NCBI GenBank assembly: GCA_001768515.1
Contig: MEOA01000067.1
Coordinates: 56,735 to 120,734 of the forward strand
Length of the DNA: 64,000 nucleotides
DNA from: Bacteroidetes bacterium GWE2_42_24
GTDB taxonomy: Bacteria; Bacteroidota; Bacteroidia; Bacteroidales; TTA-H9
Direction: 5' to 3'
Under the pieces are notes generated by a model that saw only the letters and a list, made by a program, of their open reading frames with translations, was not told where the DNA came from and did not search any database. Made by a program: the position numbers and the translations under genes. This document shows, in pieces, positions 52,689 to 61,804 of the stretch (its first letter is position 1; each line of letters begins with the position of its first letter).

Positions 52689-55289
52689 ATGAAAATTTCC
52701 GTCAGATATAACCTGTCGTTATATATACTGTTATTTATAATCAATCTGGGTACTGAAAGAGTAATGGCTTCCAACCAGGATTCATTATGGAATTCATTTT
52801 CGAAGTGCGATAAACCTGACCATAATACCATGATGAGACAGGCCATGGCATTAAACTTTTCACAATCAGACTCAATAATAACTAAAGCTCAAAGCCTAAT
52901 CGAAATCGTAACCAGGCAAAATTGCCCGTTTCACCTTGCACTATTGCATCACATCATTGGACGTGCAGAATTGAGGAAGACCAATTTAATCCTGGCGCTG
53001 GTTCATTACAAAATAGCTCTTCAGATTTATACCGAATTAGGTGATAGCTTAAACATGGTTAGAACACTTGGAACCTTTGGTACAATATACACAGAATGGG
53101 GAAGGTATCCTGAAGCACTAACCTTTTTAAACCATGCGCTTGAAATTAGCAAGCGAAATAAATTTGATTACCACACATCCCGGTTGCTCAATAACCTTGG
53201 GCTAGCTGCACAGCATCTTAAAGATTATAAACTGGCCCTAAACTATCTTCATTCTGCACTTGAATTCAAACTGAAAAATGAAGATCAGGGAGGACTGGCC
53301 AATACCTATACAAATATTGGTGAGATATATACAGAAACTGACGATTCTGATAATGCGTGGCTTTTCTTAATCAAAGGACTTAATATTAGACAACTAATTA
53401 ATGATGAGACCGGAGTAATGCAATCATACTTTAGTATTGGAAAATATTATGCTCATATTGGTGATCAGGATAAGGCGATATACTATTTCACGGAATCCCT
53501 GGCATTGGCACGAAAGATCAAAGATAATTATCAGCAGACGTATTCTATGAATTACCTGGGCGATATGTATGCTTCCTGTGGGCAAACTGAGAACGCAATT
53601 TACAATTATACTGAAGCAGTTAAGATCAGTAAGAAACTTAATTTAAGTCTTTTGGAGGTGGATTTGAATTCAAAGTTATCCGATTTTTATATAAAAAATA
53701 ATCAATTTGCTTTAGCTATAAGTCTATTAAAGCGTAAAAGTGATTTGCTGGACTCTCTGATGAAAGTGTACCAAAACCAATCTTTTTTGGTTTCTTCTCC
53801 AATTTTCGAAGAGAGAGTAAAATTGAAATCCGACAACAAGCCCGATTGGTTATTGCCAGCTGTTATGGTATTATTTATTCTTGTGTTGTCTGTGATTCTG
53901 GTTGTAGTTTTAAAACAAAAGAGGAGTATTGCCTTATCGCTTTTACGGAAAAATGAAGAATTGGGTGAAATGGATAAGGTATTGACCGATTTCAATCAAA
54001 AGCTGGAGCATGAGGTAAGCTTGAGAACCTCCTCTTTGAAATTGGAAATGGAAGAACGACAAAAGGTAGATATTGAGTTAAAAAAGACATTAAAGAAGGC
54101 AGAAGAAGCTAACTTTCTAAAAAATGCCTTTCTGGCTAATATGAGTCATGAGATTCGTACTCCATTAAATGGTATCATTGGATTCTCCAGCTTACTGGAG
54201 ACAGAATTATCATTGTTGGAGAATAAGGAACTTTATGATTACGCATCGGGTATACTTGAAAGTGGTGAAAGATTGTTACACTTGTTGAATAACTTAATTG
54301 ATATTAGTCGTCTTGAAGCAAATGACATGGAGGTGACCCTGGCCTCCTGTGATCTGGAAACGATAGTAAATCAAGTAACAGAATTATTCAAATTTAAAGC
54401 AAATGAACAAGGGCTGAAATTGAATCTCATCCTTTCGCAGGTACCACTGGTTTTGGCAGATGAAAAAAATCTGATGAGAGTTTTAAGTGATATTATTGAT
54501 AATGCACTTAAGTATACTGAGAAAGGCTTTGTCAATATAAGCACTGGAGTCTTCCCGGAAACTAAAGAGGTGTTTATCAGAATTAAGGATACAGGAATTG
54601 GAATTGACCAATCATACCTTCCCCATCTTTTTGAAGCATTCAGACAAGAAAGTCTTGGATATAGCCGGGCCTATCAGGGTGCCGGGTTAGGCCTCCCTTT
54701 AGCAAAACGGCTTATAGAATTAATGAAAGGGCGGATTGTTGTTGAATCAGAAAAAGCCATTGGTACTGTTGTTACTGTAATTCTAAATCAGAAGGAAATA
54801 AATGTTGGTTTGAATGGAACAACTAATCCCTCAGAACAGGATAATAACAGCCCCATGGTTATAACCTCTAAGGCAGAGATTCGATCTGGCGAAAAATTTA
54901 TCTTCATAGTTGAAGATGACAGGATGAATCGGCTGGTGCTTTTAAAGATGCTTCAAAACACTGCTAGCATTGAGATTGCCGCTGATGGAGAAGAGACTCT
55001 ACAGATCGTTAGAAATGCATATAACAAAGGCATCATTTTTAATATGATGTTGTTTGATATTAATCTTCCCATGCCATGGGATGGTACAATGCTCATGAAG
55101 GAAATAAAACAGACATACCGAGAGTACAGAAATGTCCCATTCATCGCTCAAACCGCCTATGCTATGACAGGCGACCGGGAACGCTTGCTCGAATCAGGTT
55201 TTGATGACTATATCAGTAAACCAATCTCAAAGAATCAACTCTTGAAAATTGCAGAGAAATATCTTATTAATAAAGAGATAATAAAGTGA
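52689..55289 (+). CDS. TPR-containing hybrid histidine kinase
   Basis: An 866-residue membrane sensor. It has a signal-anchor or signal peptide (LYILLFIINLG), TPR repeats to about 390 (YPEALTFLNHALEIS, YKLALNYLHSALEFK, KAIYYFTESLALARK), a transmembrane helix (LPAVMVLFILVLSVILVVVL) near 395-415 and a coiled coil. HisKA follows with MSHEIRTPLNG (His487), then HATPase with DIIDNALKYTEKG, IKDTGIGID and GAGLGLPLAKRL, all intact. A receiver follows with VEDDRMNR, acceptor Asp in LFDINLPM (near 790) and Lys in ISKPIS. The organisation mirrors the kinase at 5.2-7.7 kb. It shares a 4-base overlap with the next kinase. I infer that it senses a periplasmic signal and feeds a phosphorelay for the polysaccharide locus. 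Confidence 0.9.
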   Translation: MKISVRYNLSLYILLFIINLGTERVMASNQDSLWNSFSKCDKPDHNTMMRQAMALNFSQSDSIITKAQSLIEIVTRQNCPFHLALLHHIIGRAELRKTNLILALVHYKIALQIYTELGDSLNMVRTLGTFGTIYTEWGRYPEALTFLNHALEISKRNKFDYHTSRLLNNLGLAAQHLKDYKLALNYLHSALEFKLKNEDQGGLANTYTNIGEIYTETDDSDNAWLFLIKGLNIRQLINDETGVMQSYFSIGKYYAHIGDQDKAIYYFTESLALARKIKDNYQQTYSMNYLGDMYASCGQTENAIYNYTEAVKISKKLNLSLLEVDLNSKLSDFYIKNNQFALAISLLKRKSDLLDSLMKVYQNQSFLVSSPIFEERVKLKSDNKPDWLLPAVMVLFILVLSVILVVVLKQKRSIALSLLRKNEELGEMDKVLTDFNQKLEHEVSLRTSSLKLEMEERQKVDIELKKTLKKAEEANFLKNAFLANMSHEIRTPLNGIIGFSSLLETELSLLENKELYDYASGILESGERLLHLLNNLIDISRLEANDMEVTLASCDLETIVNQVTELFKFKANEQGLKLNLILSQVPLVLADEKNLMRVLSDIIDNALKYTEKGFVNISTGVFPETKEVFIRIKDTGIGIDQSYLPHLFEAFRQESLGYSRAYQGAGLGLPLAKRLIELMKGRIVVESEKAIGTVVTVILNQKEINVGLNGTTNPSEQDNNSPMVITSKAEIRSGEKFIFIVEDDRMNRLVLLKMLQNTASIEIAADGEETLQIVRNAYNKGIIFNMMLFDINLPMPWDGTMLMKEIKQTYREYRNVPFIAQTAYAMTGDRERLLESGFDDYISKPISKNQLLKIAEKYLINKEIIK

Positions 55290-56545
55290 ATAACATCGAT
55301 TTAAAAACTATATCGTTTGATGATTTGCTTAAACAATATGAGCAGGTTGTCGCAGAATTTGATTTATACCGTCGAACAATGGAACAACGGTTAATGATGC
55401 AACGTGATTTAACCGAAAGGCATGCACAGACTAAAACAGCCATCATCGCTAAAATTACTCATAGCATCAAAATTCCCATGAATGGGGTGCTGGGAATGAT
55501 TGACATCCTCAAACAATCCTCCCTTAATAATGAACAATCGGATTATTTACATATCATTCAGACCTATTCAACGCAATTATTAGGAATGATCAATGATTTG
55601 ACTGATTTCACAAAAATTGAATCAGGAGACGTTCAAATCATTAACAGTCCTTGCAAGATTTCAGAAAATGTTGAAGAGGTGGTAAAAAGTTTTCAGTTAA
55701 GAACAAAAGGAAAAGGGATTGAATTAGTGTTTATCCCTGAGAATCTTCCTGAAACAATTGTTTGTGACGGACATCGTTTAAATCAGGTATTGACAAATCT
55801 TTTAGGCAATTGTATTCAGGCTACAAAAACTGGAACTATTTCCATTAAAGTCCATATTGGCAAATCTGGCAAATCAAATCCACTGTTATCTTTCGATATA
55901 TATGATACAAGTGTAGGCTTATCAGAATCAGAAAGTTCACACTTACGGCATGCCATTGATACATCTGACTATATGTCGCTGCTAAAGTTGGAAGTTTGGG
56001 GTATAAGCATGGCTATTTCCTACCAACTTACCAAATTGATGAATGGCGACTTTGGCTTTGAAGTTAATCCGGGACAGGGCAATCATTTCTGGTTTACTTT
56101 TCCAATTGGAATCAATCAAAATTCTGCAAACAAATCTCTAAATCTGATGATGACAACTACCAAGGAGAAACGACCATTGAAAATATTATTGGTTGAAGAC
56201 AATCTTTTAAATCAAAAATTTGCTGTGGCTACTCTCGTAAGAGAAGGTCATTCAGTTGATATCGCTGAGAATGGCAAAATTGCCATTGAGCGTTTCAAGA
56301 ACTCCAAATACGATCTAATTCTAATGGACATACAAATGCCTGTGATGGATGGGATTCAGGCTACCCTTAAAATTAGGGAGATTGAGCAGGAATTAAAAAG
56401 CCCACATCATAAGATTATTGCCGTAACAGCTTATGCCCTCGAAAAGGATAGAACTCGTTGTCTCGCTGCCGGAATGGATGACTTTATAGCCAAACCATTC
56501 AAGCCGCAAGAACTAGTTAAGTTAATTGACAATCTGGAACTATAA
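55286..56545 (+). CDS. Soluble hybrid histidine kinase with degenerate ATP-binding boxes
   Basis: A 419-residue cytosolic protein started by GTG at 55286, which overlaps the previous stop (GTGA). An N-terminal helix leads to HisKA with ITHSIKIPMNG (His59, motif changed from HEIRTP). The HATPase domain keeps NLLGNCIQAT (N-box) but the G1 box is DTSVGL (one Gly lost) and the G2 region reads LEVWGISMAISYQL, without the normal GxGxG. The receiver at about 295-419 is intact: VEDNLLNQKF, acceptor Asp in LILMDIQMP (near 347), and AKPFKP. It may be a weak kinase or a phosphotransfer adaptor that relies on the neighbouring kinase, with translational coupling fixing equal amounts. No membrane segment is present. 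Confidence 0.85.
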   Translation: MNNIDLKTISFDDLLKQYEQVVAEFDLYRRTMEQRLMMQRDLTERHAQTKTAIIAKITHSIKIPMNGVLGMIDILKQSSLNNEQSDYLHIIQTYSTQLLGMINDLTDFTKIESGDVQIINSPCKISENVEEVVKSFQLRTKGKGIELVFIPENLPETIVCDGHRLNQVLTNLLGNCIQATKTGTISIKVHIGKSGKSNPLLSFDIYDTSVGLSESESSHLRHAIDTSDYMSLLKLEVWGISMAISYQLTKLMNGDFGFEVNPGQGNHFWFTFPIGINQNSANKSLNLMMTTTKEKRPLKILLVEDNLLNQKFAVATLVREGHSVDIAENGKIAIERFKNSKYDLILMDIQMPVMDGIQATLKIREIEQELKSPHHKIIAVTAYALEKDRTRCLAAGMDDFIAKPFKPQELVKLIDNLEL

Positions 56546-56586
56546 CTAATTGTTAATTATTTGAGAGCATTCTCATTTTCATACCA

Positions 56587-57396
56587 CTAATCCATAATAT
56601 CCAGAACTTCGATATCAAATATTAATGTTGAGTTAGCCGGAATTGGCCCCATCTGCCGGTCTCCATATCCAAGAGAGGGAGGTATAATCAAACGTGCACG
56701 GTCGTTCTTTTTCATCTTCATTAAGGCTTCATCCCAACCCTTTATTACTTTTCCAGCACCTGCTTCAAAAACAATGGGTTTCCCGCGATCGACAGATGAA
56801 TCAAAAACCTTTCCATCTTCAAGATAACCGATATAATGTACTTTTACTTTACGTCCATAGGCAACCGAAGCACCATTACCTTTATTAAGCATAATATACT
56901 TCAAGCCTGACGGAAGTATTATTGTATCAGCACCAGTCAGTTTCCAGGGATCTGGCTGCCGGGGGGTAACACAATTAACGATTTCAATGTCAAACTTTAA
57001 TGTAGCATTGGCTGGAATAGGTCCGGTTGCCTGACTCCCATAAGCCAAATCTGGCGGGATAATTAATTGGGCTTTATCGCCTTCAAACATCTTAGGCAAC
57101 GCTTCCTCCCACCCTTTGATCACCTGACCTGCACCAACTTTAATGGTAATAGGTTGTCCCCGGCTTATGGAAGAATCAAAGACGGTATCGTTTTCAAGTT
57201 TGCCGGTATAATGAATTGATACGGCATCACCATTAGCTACGCGCTTCCCGCTGCCAAAAGTCTGCCAGTTAATAACCAGACCAGATGGTAGTTTCAAGCT
57301 TTGCTCCCGGGTGCTTTTTTTCACAGAAGTGCAGGATGTCAGTCCGATTGTAATAATAAAAGAGCTAAAAAGTAATAAGTTGTGTATTCTATTCAT
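56587..57396 (-). CDS. FKBP-type peptidyl-prolyl isomerase lipoprotein with two FKBP domains
   Basis: A 269-residue lipoprotein (lipobox ITIGLTSC, Cys 22). Two FKBP domains follow: one at about 45-145 (VSIHYTGKLENDTVFDSSIS, KVGAGQVIKGWEEALPKMFEG, LIIPPDLAYGSQ) and one at about 165-268 (KVHYIGYLEDGKVFDSSVD, GAGKVIKGWDEALMKMKKND, LIIPPSLGYGDRQ). Active-site positions are conserved in both, so both may catalyse proline isomerisation at the outer membrane or periplasm. The gene overlaps the upstream FKBP gene by 8 bases and converges with the kinases. Confidence 0.9.
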   Translation of the reverse strand: MNRIHNLLLFSSFIITIGLTSCTSVKKSTREQSLKLPSGLVINWQTFGSGKRVANGDAVSIHYTGKLENDTVFDSSISRGQPITIKVGAGQVIKGWEEALPKMFEGDKAQLIIPPDLAYGSQATGPIPANATLKFDIEIVNCVTPRQPDPWKLTGADTIILPSGLKYIMLNKGNGASVAYGRKVKVHYIGYLEDGKVFDSSVDRGKPIVFEAGAGKVIKGWDEALMKMKKNDRARLIIPPSLGYGDRQMGPIPANSTLIFDIEVLDIMD

Positions 57397-58699
57397 CTGT
57401 TACGTTTGAAATGGATAATAATTCAATTTCAAAAACCAGTGTTGCATAAGGGCCAATTTTATCACCTGAGCCTCGTTCACCATAACCTAATTCGGCAGGA
57501 ATAATCAATTTCGCTTTCCCTCCTGGTTTCATGTGTCTGATTCCTTCATCCCAACCCTTAATCACACGTCCTGCACCCACTTCAAACTCAAATGGCTGCC
57601 CTCTGTCAATTGATGAGTCAAAACGGGTTCCATTGGTAAGGTAACCTGTATAATGGACCTTAACTTTGTCACCTGTTTTTGGAATGTTCCCTTTCCCAGC
57701 TTTCTCTTCTATAACATATAATCCTGAGGGAAGGGGTTTTTCCTTAATATTATTCTGTTTAAGATACTTTTCTCTATCAAGCGTTTCATTAGCTCTGGCA
57801 ACACGTATTTTTTCAGCAGCCTGCAACGCATATTCCTCCGGAGTTATAATCTCAAGCATTTCAATTCTATAGATAACCGGAGAATATGGAGGAATATACT
57901 CACCCCTGCCCTCTTCTCCGAAGGCTAAATCACTGGGAATTATTGCTATTAATTGCCCCCCTTCCTGAAGCAGACCCAAGGCCTCTTCGACTCCTTTGTT
58001 TTCTATCCGGCGGCCATACTCAAAAAGTAACGGTTTGTTCTGATCATAACTGGAAAAGACCTTCTTCCCATTTAGGAGAGATAAGACCATATTAACCCTA
58101 ATTTTATCACCGGGTTTTGCAGTGGCTCCTTTGCCGTTTTTCTGTCTGATCACCATTAATCCTGATGCTGTTGTATCTGGTCTGAGCTTTGCCGTTTCAA
58201 GATACTCTTTAATGGTAATTCCCTCTTTAGCCTTCAAGCCTGATTTCCATGATTTTACCTCTGCATCACGTGCTTCCTGCGTATAAAACCGGTGCATTTT
58301 AATCTCCAGAAACAACATTTCATTTTTTAAAATTCCACGTGGAATTCGATTGTACTTAAGTGTTCTGAGAAAAAATGAATCAGCTGGCAGTATGAAAGTA
58401 GCACTATCTCCAGCCGACATCAATTGAAGCGCTTGATTCAGGTCACCTCTAAAGTCTGGTTTATTGATGGTAAGATTAATTGGTGCTCCGGTAATCCGAC
58501 TGTCATAGAAAATAGAATCTTTAGTCCTGTATAACAGGTCAATAATGGCTATGTTCGTAACCTCGGGATGTGTTCCACCGTTTTTTAAATGGAATTTACT
58601 AAAAAGTTTACCTTCATGTTTTTCGAAATCCGGGTATGGATTACATGCAACCACTGTAAGCATCGCTATGAGTCCAATGAAGTAATTAATCTTTTTCAT
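57389..58699 (-). CDS. FKBP-type isomerase lipoprotein with three FKBP-like domains
   Basis: A 436-residue lipoprotein (lipobox AMLTVVAC, Cys 19). The N-terminal module (about 35-155) is a divergent FKBP-like domain (AIIDLLYRTKDSIFYDSRI, LNQALQLMSAGDSATFILP). The middle (about 180-285) is a second one (IRVNMVLSLLNGKKVFSSYD, GVEEALGLLQEGGQLIAIIP), also divergent. The C-terminal domain (about 335-430) is canonical (VKVHYTGYLTNGTRFDSSID, GAGRVIKGWDEGIRHM, LIIPAELGYGERGSG). Only the third looks fully catalytic; the others may bind substrate. A terminator or attenuator stands between this gene and the upstream FKBP gene. Confidence 0.88.
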   Translation of the reverse strand: MKKINYFIGLIAMLTVVACNPYPDFEKHEGKLFSKFHLKNGGTHPEVTNIAIIDLLYRTKDSIFYDSRITGAPINLTINKPDFRGDLNQALQLMSAGDSATFILPADSFFLRTLKYNRIPRGILKNEMLFLEIKMHRFYTQEARDAEVKSWKSGLKAKEGITIKEYLETAKLRPDTTASGLMVIRQKNGKGATAKPGDKIRVNMVLSLLNGKKVFSSYDQNKPLLFEYGRRIENKGVEEALGLLQEGGQLIAIIPSDLAFGEEGRGEYIPPYSPVIYRIEMLEIITPEEYALQAAEKIRVARANETLDREKYLKQNNIKEKPLPSGLYVIEEKAGKGNIPKTGDKVKVHYTGYLTNGTRFDSSIDRGQPFEFEVGAGRVIKGWDEGIRHMKPGGKAKLIIPAELGYGERGSGDKIGPYATLVFEIELLSISNVTDE

Positions 58700-58717
58700 A
58701 CTGACATTTAATTAATC

Positions 58718-58776
58718 AAAAACCGCCTTTATAACGGCTGACACTTTGCTTATAGTGCGAGCCGTCATAAAGACGG
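58718..58776 (-). terminator. Terminator or attenuator between FKBP genes
   Basis: On the minus strand CCGTCTTTATGACGGCT and AGCCGTTATAAAGGCGG can pair over 17 positions with two G-U pairs, closing a 20-base loop, and are followed by five T residues. Each arm can also form a small hairpin by itself, so alternative folds are possible. It could stop most transcription after the 58.8-59.7 kb gene and lower expression of the next two. Confidence 0.75.
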
Positions 58777-58799
58777 TCAAAGATACTGAAAGATGGTGT

Positions 58800-59666
58800 T
58801 TACTTTACAATCTCTAAAAGCTCAACATCAAAAACTAATGGTGAGAAAGGAGGAATAACCTGACCAGCACCACGTTCACCATAACCAATAGTTGAAGGGA
58901 TTATCAGTCTGGCCTTTGATCCTTTAGAAAGCATGGAAATAGCTTCGTCCCATCCTTTTATGACTTGCCCCTGCCCAATGGTAAATTCAAAAGGCTGACC
59001 TCTGTCAACAGAAGAGTCAAATTTGGTTCCATCTAACAACATCCCGGTGTAATGGACTTTGACTTTCTGACCAGCAGTAGGTTTTGGTCCTTTGCCTTTG
59101 GTGGTCTCAATAAGATACAGACCACTTTCAGTGGGCTGTACAGTAATTTTGTTGTCAGCAATATACTTGGCAATCACCTCAGCTTCAGCCTGAAGCTTTT
59201 GAGCATTTTCTTCTTCGCGTTTCTTCATCATCTGTTCCATCGTCATAAAATCTTTCAATTTAACATCGAAGTAAAGGACAGAATTACTATCGATAAAGGC
59301 AGGACGGGGCTGTTTAACAAATTTGGTAAAGAAAGAATCAGCGCTTACAATGAAGGTAGCACTATCACCCTTAGACATTAAAGCCAAAGCTTCCATCAGG
59401 TCACCTTTGAAAAAGGGAGCCATCAATTGGAAAGGCATTGCCGTTGGTTTCATCAAAACAGAGTCAACTTTACCATTCTTCATAGTGTAATATGAAAGGT
59501 CGAGCTGAAGAATGTTATTAACAGCCGGCTTAGCAGTATCACCTGTTTGAATATGGAATTTGTAATACAGACCGGAATCAGCCTTTTTAAAACCCGGATA
59601 TTTGCCGCAAGATGCAACAGCAACTCCTAAAACAAGAAGGATGGAAAAACGAAAAAGGTTTTTCAT
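58800..59666 (-). CDS. FKBP-type isomerase lipoprotein with two FKBP-like domains
   Basis: A 288-residue lipoprotein (lipobox LGVAVASC, Cys 20). The N-terminal module (about 30-150) is a divergent FKBP-like fold (ILQLDLSYYTMKNGKVDSV, LMEALALMSKGDSATFIV) that lacks the usual active-site phrases. A Lys/Glu-rich helical linker (MMKKREEENAQKLQAEAEVI) joins it to a canonical FKBP domain at about 190-287 (VKVHYTGMLLDGTKFDSSVD, GQGQVIKGWDEAISML, LIIPSTIGYGERGAG). The arrangement resembles the FKBP at 57.4-58.7 kb minus its middle domain. It lies 17 bases after gldI, in the same operon. Confidence 0.88.
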   Translation of the reverse strand: MKNLFRFSILLVLGVAVASCGKYPGFKKADSGLYYKFHIQTGDTAKPAVNNILQLDLSYYTMKNGKVDSVLMKPTAMPFQLMAPFFKGDLMEALALMSKGDSATFIVSADSFFTKFVKQPRPAFIDSNSVLYFDVKLKDFMTMEQMMKKREEENAQKLQAEAEVIAKYIADNKITVQPTESGLYLIETTKGKGPKPTAGQKVKVHYTGMLLDGTKFDSSVDRGQPFEFTIGQGQVIKGWDEAISMLSKGSKARLIIPSTIGYGERGAGQVIPPFSPLVFDVELLEIVK

Positions 59667-59683
59667 GTTTGAAAAGAATTTAA

Positions 59684-60214
59684 TTATTGGTTTACGTCAA
59701 TTAACTCAATATCATATATTAGTGTGGTACGAGGGGGAATTTTTTTGCCATCTCCACTTGCACCGAAAGCAAGATGCGAAGGTAAAACAAATTTTGCTCT
59801 GTCACCACCACGCATCATTAAAATTCCATCGTGTAATCCGGTTTCAATCGTAGTCTTACCAAGAATAACTTCTCTGTTGCCTTCCGTCTCACTACTATAT
59901 ATAAGGTCACCTGTCAGAAAGTAGACATTGTATGCAAATATGACCGTAGCACTATCAGAGACCTGCTGCCCATTGCCGTGATGGTATATGTAATACCTCA
60001 ATCCTCCACGACCAATTGATACTGGAATTAAGTGCCGCTTTACATACTGATTTATAAGCATTTCTTCTTCTGCAACAGCATCTTGATTGTACTTAATAAG
60101 CTTTTGCGGTAATGGCGCTTTTCGGTCTTTCCCACCTTTTGAATCATTCTCCTGACAAGAAAAACACAGACACGCCAAAACAATGAAAAAAGCGGCTAAT
60201 AGTTTAAGATTCAT
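59684..60214 (-). CDS. gldI: GldI-type gliding motility lipoprotein, FKBP fold
   Basis: A 176-residue lipoprotein. Start at 60214 gives MNLKLLAAFFIVLACLCFSC, with the lipidated Cys at 20; the frame extends to 60241 but that would add a Cys- and Lys-rich leader. The mature part starts with a charged linker, then an FKBP-like domain from about 80 (YYIYHHGNGQQVSDSATVIFAY, LHDGILMMRGGDRAKFVLP, LAFGASGDGKKIPPRT). This matches GldI, required for gliding motility and linked to type IX secretion in Flavobacterium. Whether this organism glides is not shown. It overlaps the 3' end of the upstream phosphoesterase gene by 11 bases, an arrangement common in the phylum. Confidence 0.78.
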   Translation of the reverse strand: MNLKLLAAFFIVLACLCFSCQENDSKGGKDRKAPLPQKLIKYNQDAVAEEEMLINQYVKRHLIPVSIGRGGLRYYIYHHGNGQQVSDSATVIFAYNVYFLTGDLIYSSETEGNREVILGKTTIETGLHDGILMMRGGDRAKFVLPSHLAFGASGDGKKIPPRTTLIYDIELIDVNQ

Positions 60215-61223
60215 TTTGCAGTAACACTTTGTTTTCTTCAAGAATCTTCCGAAATTCTATCTCAGCCTTTCTGATAGTGTTATAGCTATTACCACCTGCA
60301 GCGTTTTTATGCCCACCCCCATGGTAGTATTTTCTTGCTAACAGATTAACCGACAAATTACCTTTTGATCGTAATGAAACTCTCACCAATTCCGGCTTTT
60401 CAGTAAAAAATGCAGCAAGCCGGATACCCTGAATGCTGAGCGCGTAGTTGACAATACCCTCGGAATCACCCACCTGATAATTATACTTCTTTTGATCAGC
60501 CATCGACAAACTGATAAAAGCTGCCCTGTATTCAGGAATTACTTTCATCCGTTTATTCAGCAAATGCCCCAAAAGCCTGATCCGACTTTCTGAAAAGGTA
60601 TCATACACTAAATTGTGTATATGGGCAACATCAAGTCCCTTATCAACAAGAAAAGCAGTGATTTCGTAAGGCCGTCCATGATTACAGGAGTAACTGAAAG
60701 AACCGGTATCAGTCATGATTCCCACGTAAATGCAACTGGAAAATGCTGCTATATCCTGAGGCAGGTAACCCAGCTTTTCGATCACGTCAAACACCAACTC
60801 AGAAGTGGATGATGCATGGATATTACTTATCGCAAGATCAAAATCGGGATCAGGTTCAAGATGATGATCGATTAATACGCATTTTGCACCAGATGCTTTT
60901 ATAATAGGGGCAATCCTGTCAATTCTTTTTAAGGTATTAAAATCAAGACATATTATTAAGTCTGATGATTTGATGAAAGACTCTGCCTGACGAAATTGAT
61001 GATCAAAAATCATTATCTGATCGGTTCCCGGCATCCATTCCAGAAACGATGGAAAGGAATTCGGAACAATCACCCTCAAATTCTTGAAAGAGTGTAACGC
61101 ATGATACATCGCCAATGATGAACCCAATGCGTCACCATCAGGATTTGGATGAGCTATCAGGGATATTTGTTTAGAGTTTTCAATTAAGTCTCTAAACTGC
61201 TGAAAAATATTATCTGTTATCAA
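60204..61223 (-). CDS. nrnA: NrnA-type DHH/DHHA1 phosphoesterase
   Basis: A 339-residue enzyme expected to degrade nanoRNA and dephosphorylate pAp. DHH-family motifs in order: LIAHPNPDGDALGSS (near 20), LDFNTLKRI, VLIDHHLEPDPDF, MTDTGSFSYSC, and the DHHA1 signature GGGHKNAAGG near 310. There is no ATG in the right place: the frame opens with TTG at 61223 after an in-frame TGA, so TTG is the likely start. A -7-like TAATTTTG lies upstream on the minus strand (61265-61258) without a clear -33. First gene of the FKBP operon. Confidence 0.9.
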   Translation of the reverse strand: MITDNIFQQFRDLIENSKQISLIAHPNPDGDALGSSLAMYHALHSFKNLRVIVPNSFPSFLEWMPGTDQIMIFDHQFRQAESFIKSSDLIICLDFNTLKRIDRIAPIIKASGAKCVLIDHHLEPDPDFDLAISNIHASSTSELVFDVIEKLGYLPQDIAAFSSCIYVGIMTDTGSFSYSCNHGRPYEITAFLVDKGLDVAHIHNLVYDTFSESRIRLLGHLLNKRMKVIPEYRAAFISLSMADQKKYNYQVGDSEGIVNYALSIQGIRLAAFFTEKPELVRVSLRSKGNLSVNLLARKYYHGGGHKNAAGGNSYNTIRKAEIEFRKILEENKVLLQNES

Positions 61224-61346
61224 GATATATATATTAATGTATCAAAGATCTTTGTTGCAAAATTAACAATTGTCACGAAGAGTTACGGCTAAACAATCGG
61301 GAAATCGGTTTGTTAAATTAAAGAAATATCTTAAAAACTCATTTTT

Positions 61347-61766
61347 ATGGCAATTTCCAGAACATTTACCATTGTAAAACCCACAGCATACAAAAACGGA
61401 AATCTGGGCAAAATATTAACAATCATTGAAGAACACGGTTTTAGTTTGAAAGCACTAAAGATTCTTCGTCTGTCGGTCAACCAGGCAGAAAAATTCTATG
61501 ATATACATAAAGACCGTCCTTTTTTCAAAGATCTGGTAGACTATATGTCTTCGGGGACCGTAGCCGTTGCAATCCTTGAGAAAGATAATGCAGTTGAAGC
61601 CTATAGGGAACTCATCGGGTCAACTGATCCTTCCAAAGCCCGGACGGGCACTATCCGAAATTTATTCGGGACATCCATTCAGGCAAATGCAGTTCACGGA
61701 AGTGACTCTGATGAGAATGCAATTATCGAAGGAAATTTTTTCTTTAAGGAATCAGAGATTGTCTGA
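61347..61766 (+). CDS. ndk: Nucleoside diphosphate kinase
   Basis: A 139-residue cytosolic enzyme that transfers the gamma phosphate of ATP to other nucleoside diphosphates through a phospho-His. Motifs: FTIVKPTAYKNGNLGKI (N-terminus; the usual PDA reads PTA), FFKDLVDYMSSGTVAVAIL, GSTDPSKARTGTIRNLFG and NAVHGSDSDENA with the active His. It is full length and divergent from nrnA; the short gap may hold both promoters. Confidence 0.95.
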   Translation: MAISRTFTIVKPTAYKNGNLGKILTIIEEHGFSLKALKILRLSVNQAEKFYDIHKDRPFFKDLVDYMSSGTVAVAILEKDNAVEAYRELIGSTDPSKARTGTIRNLFGTSIQANAVHGSDSDENAIIEGNFFFKESEIV

Positions 61767-61804
61767 TGGATTATATAAGTGTGGTTTAGAAAACTGGCCA
61801 AAAC

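Noticed and set aside
56562..56578. Hairpin TGAGA-GCAT-TCTCA followed by T residues after the second hybrid kinase
   Set aside because: Only a 5-bp stem; too weak to call as a terminator for the convergent genes.
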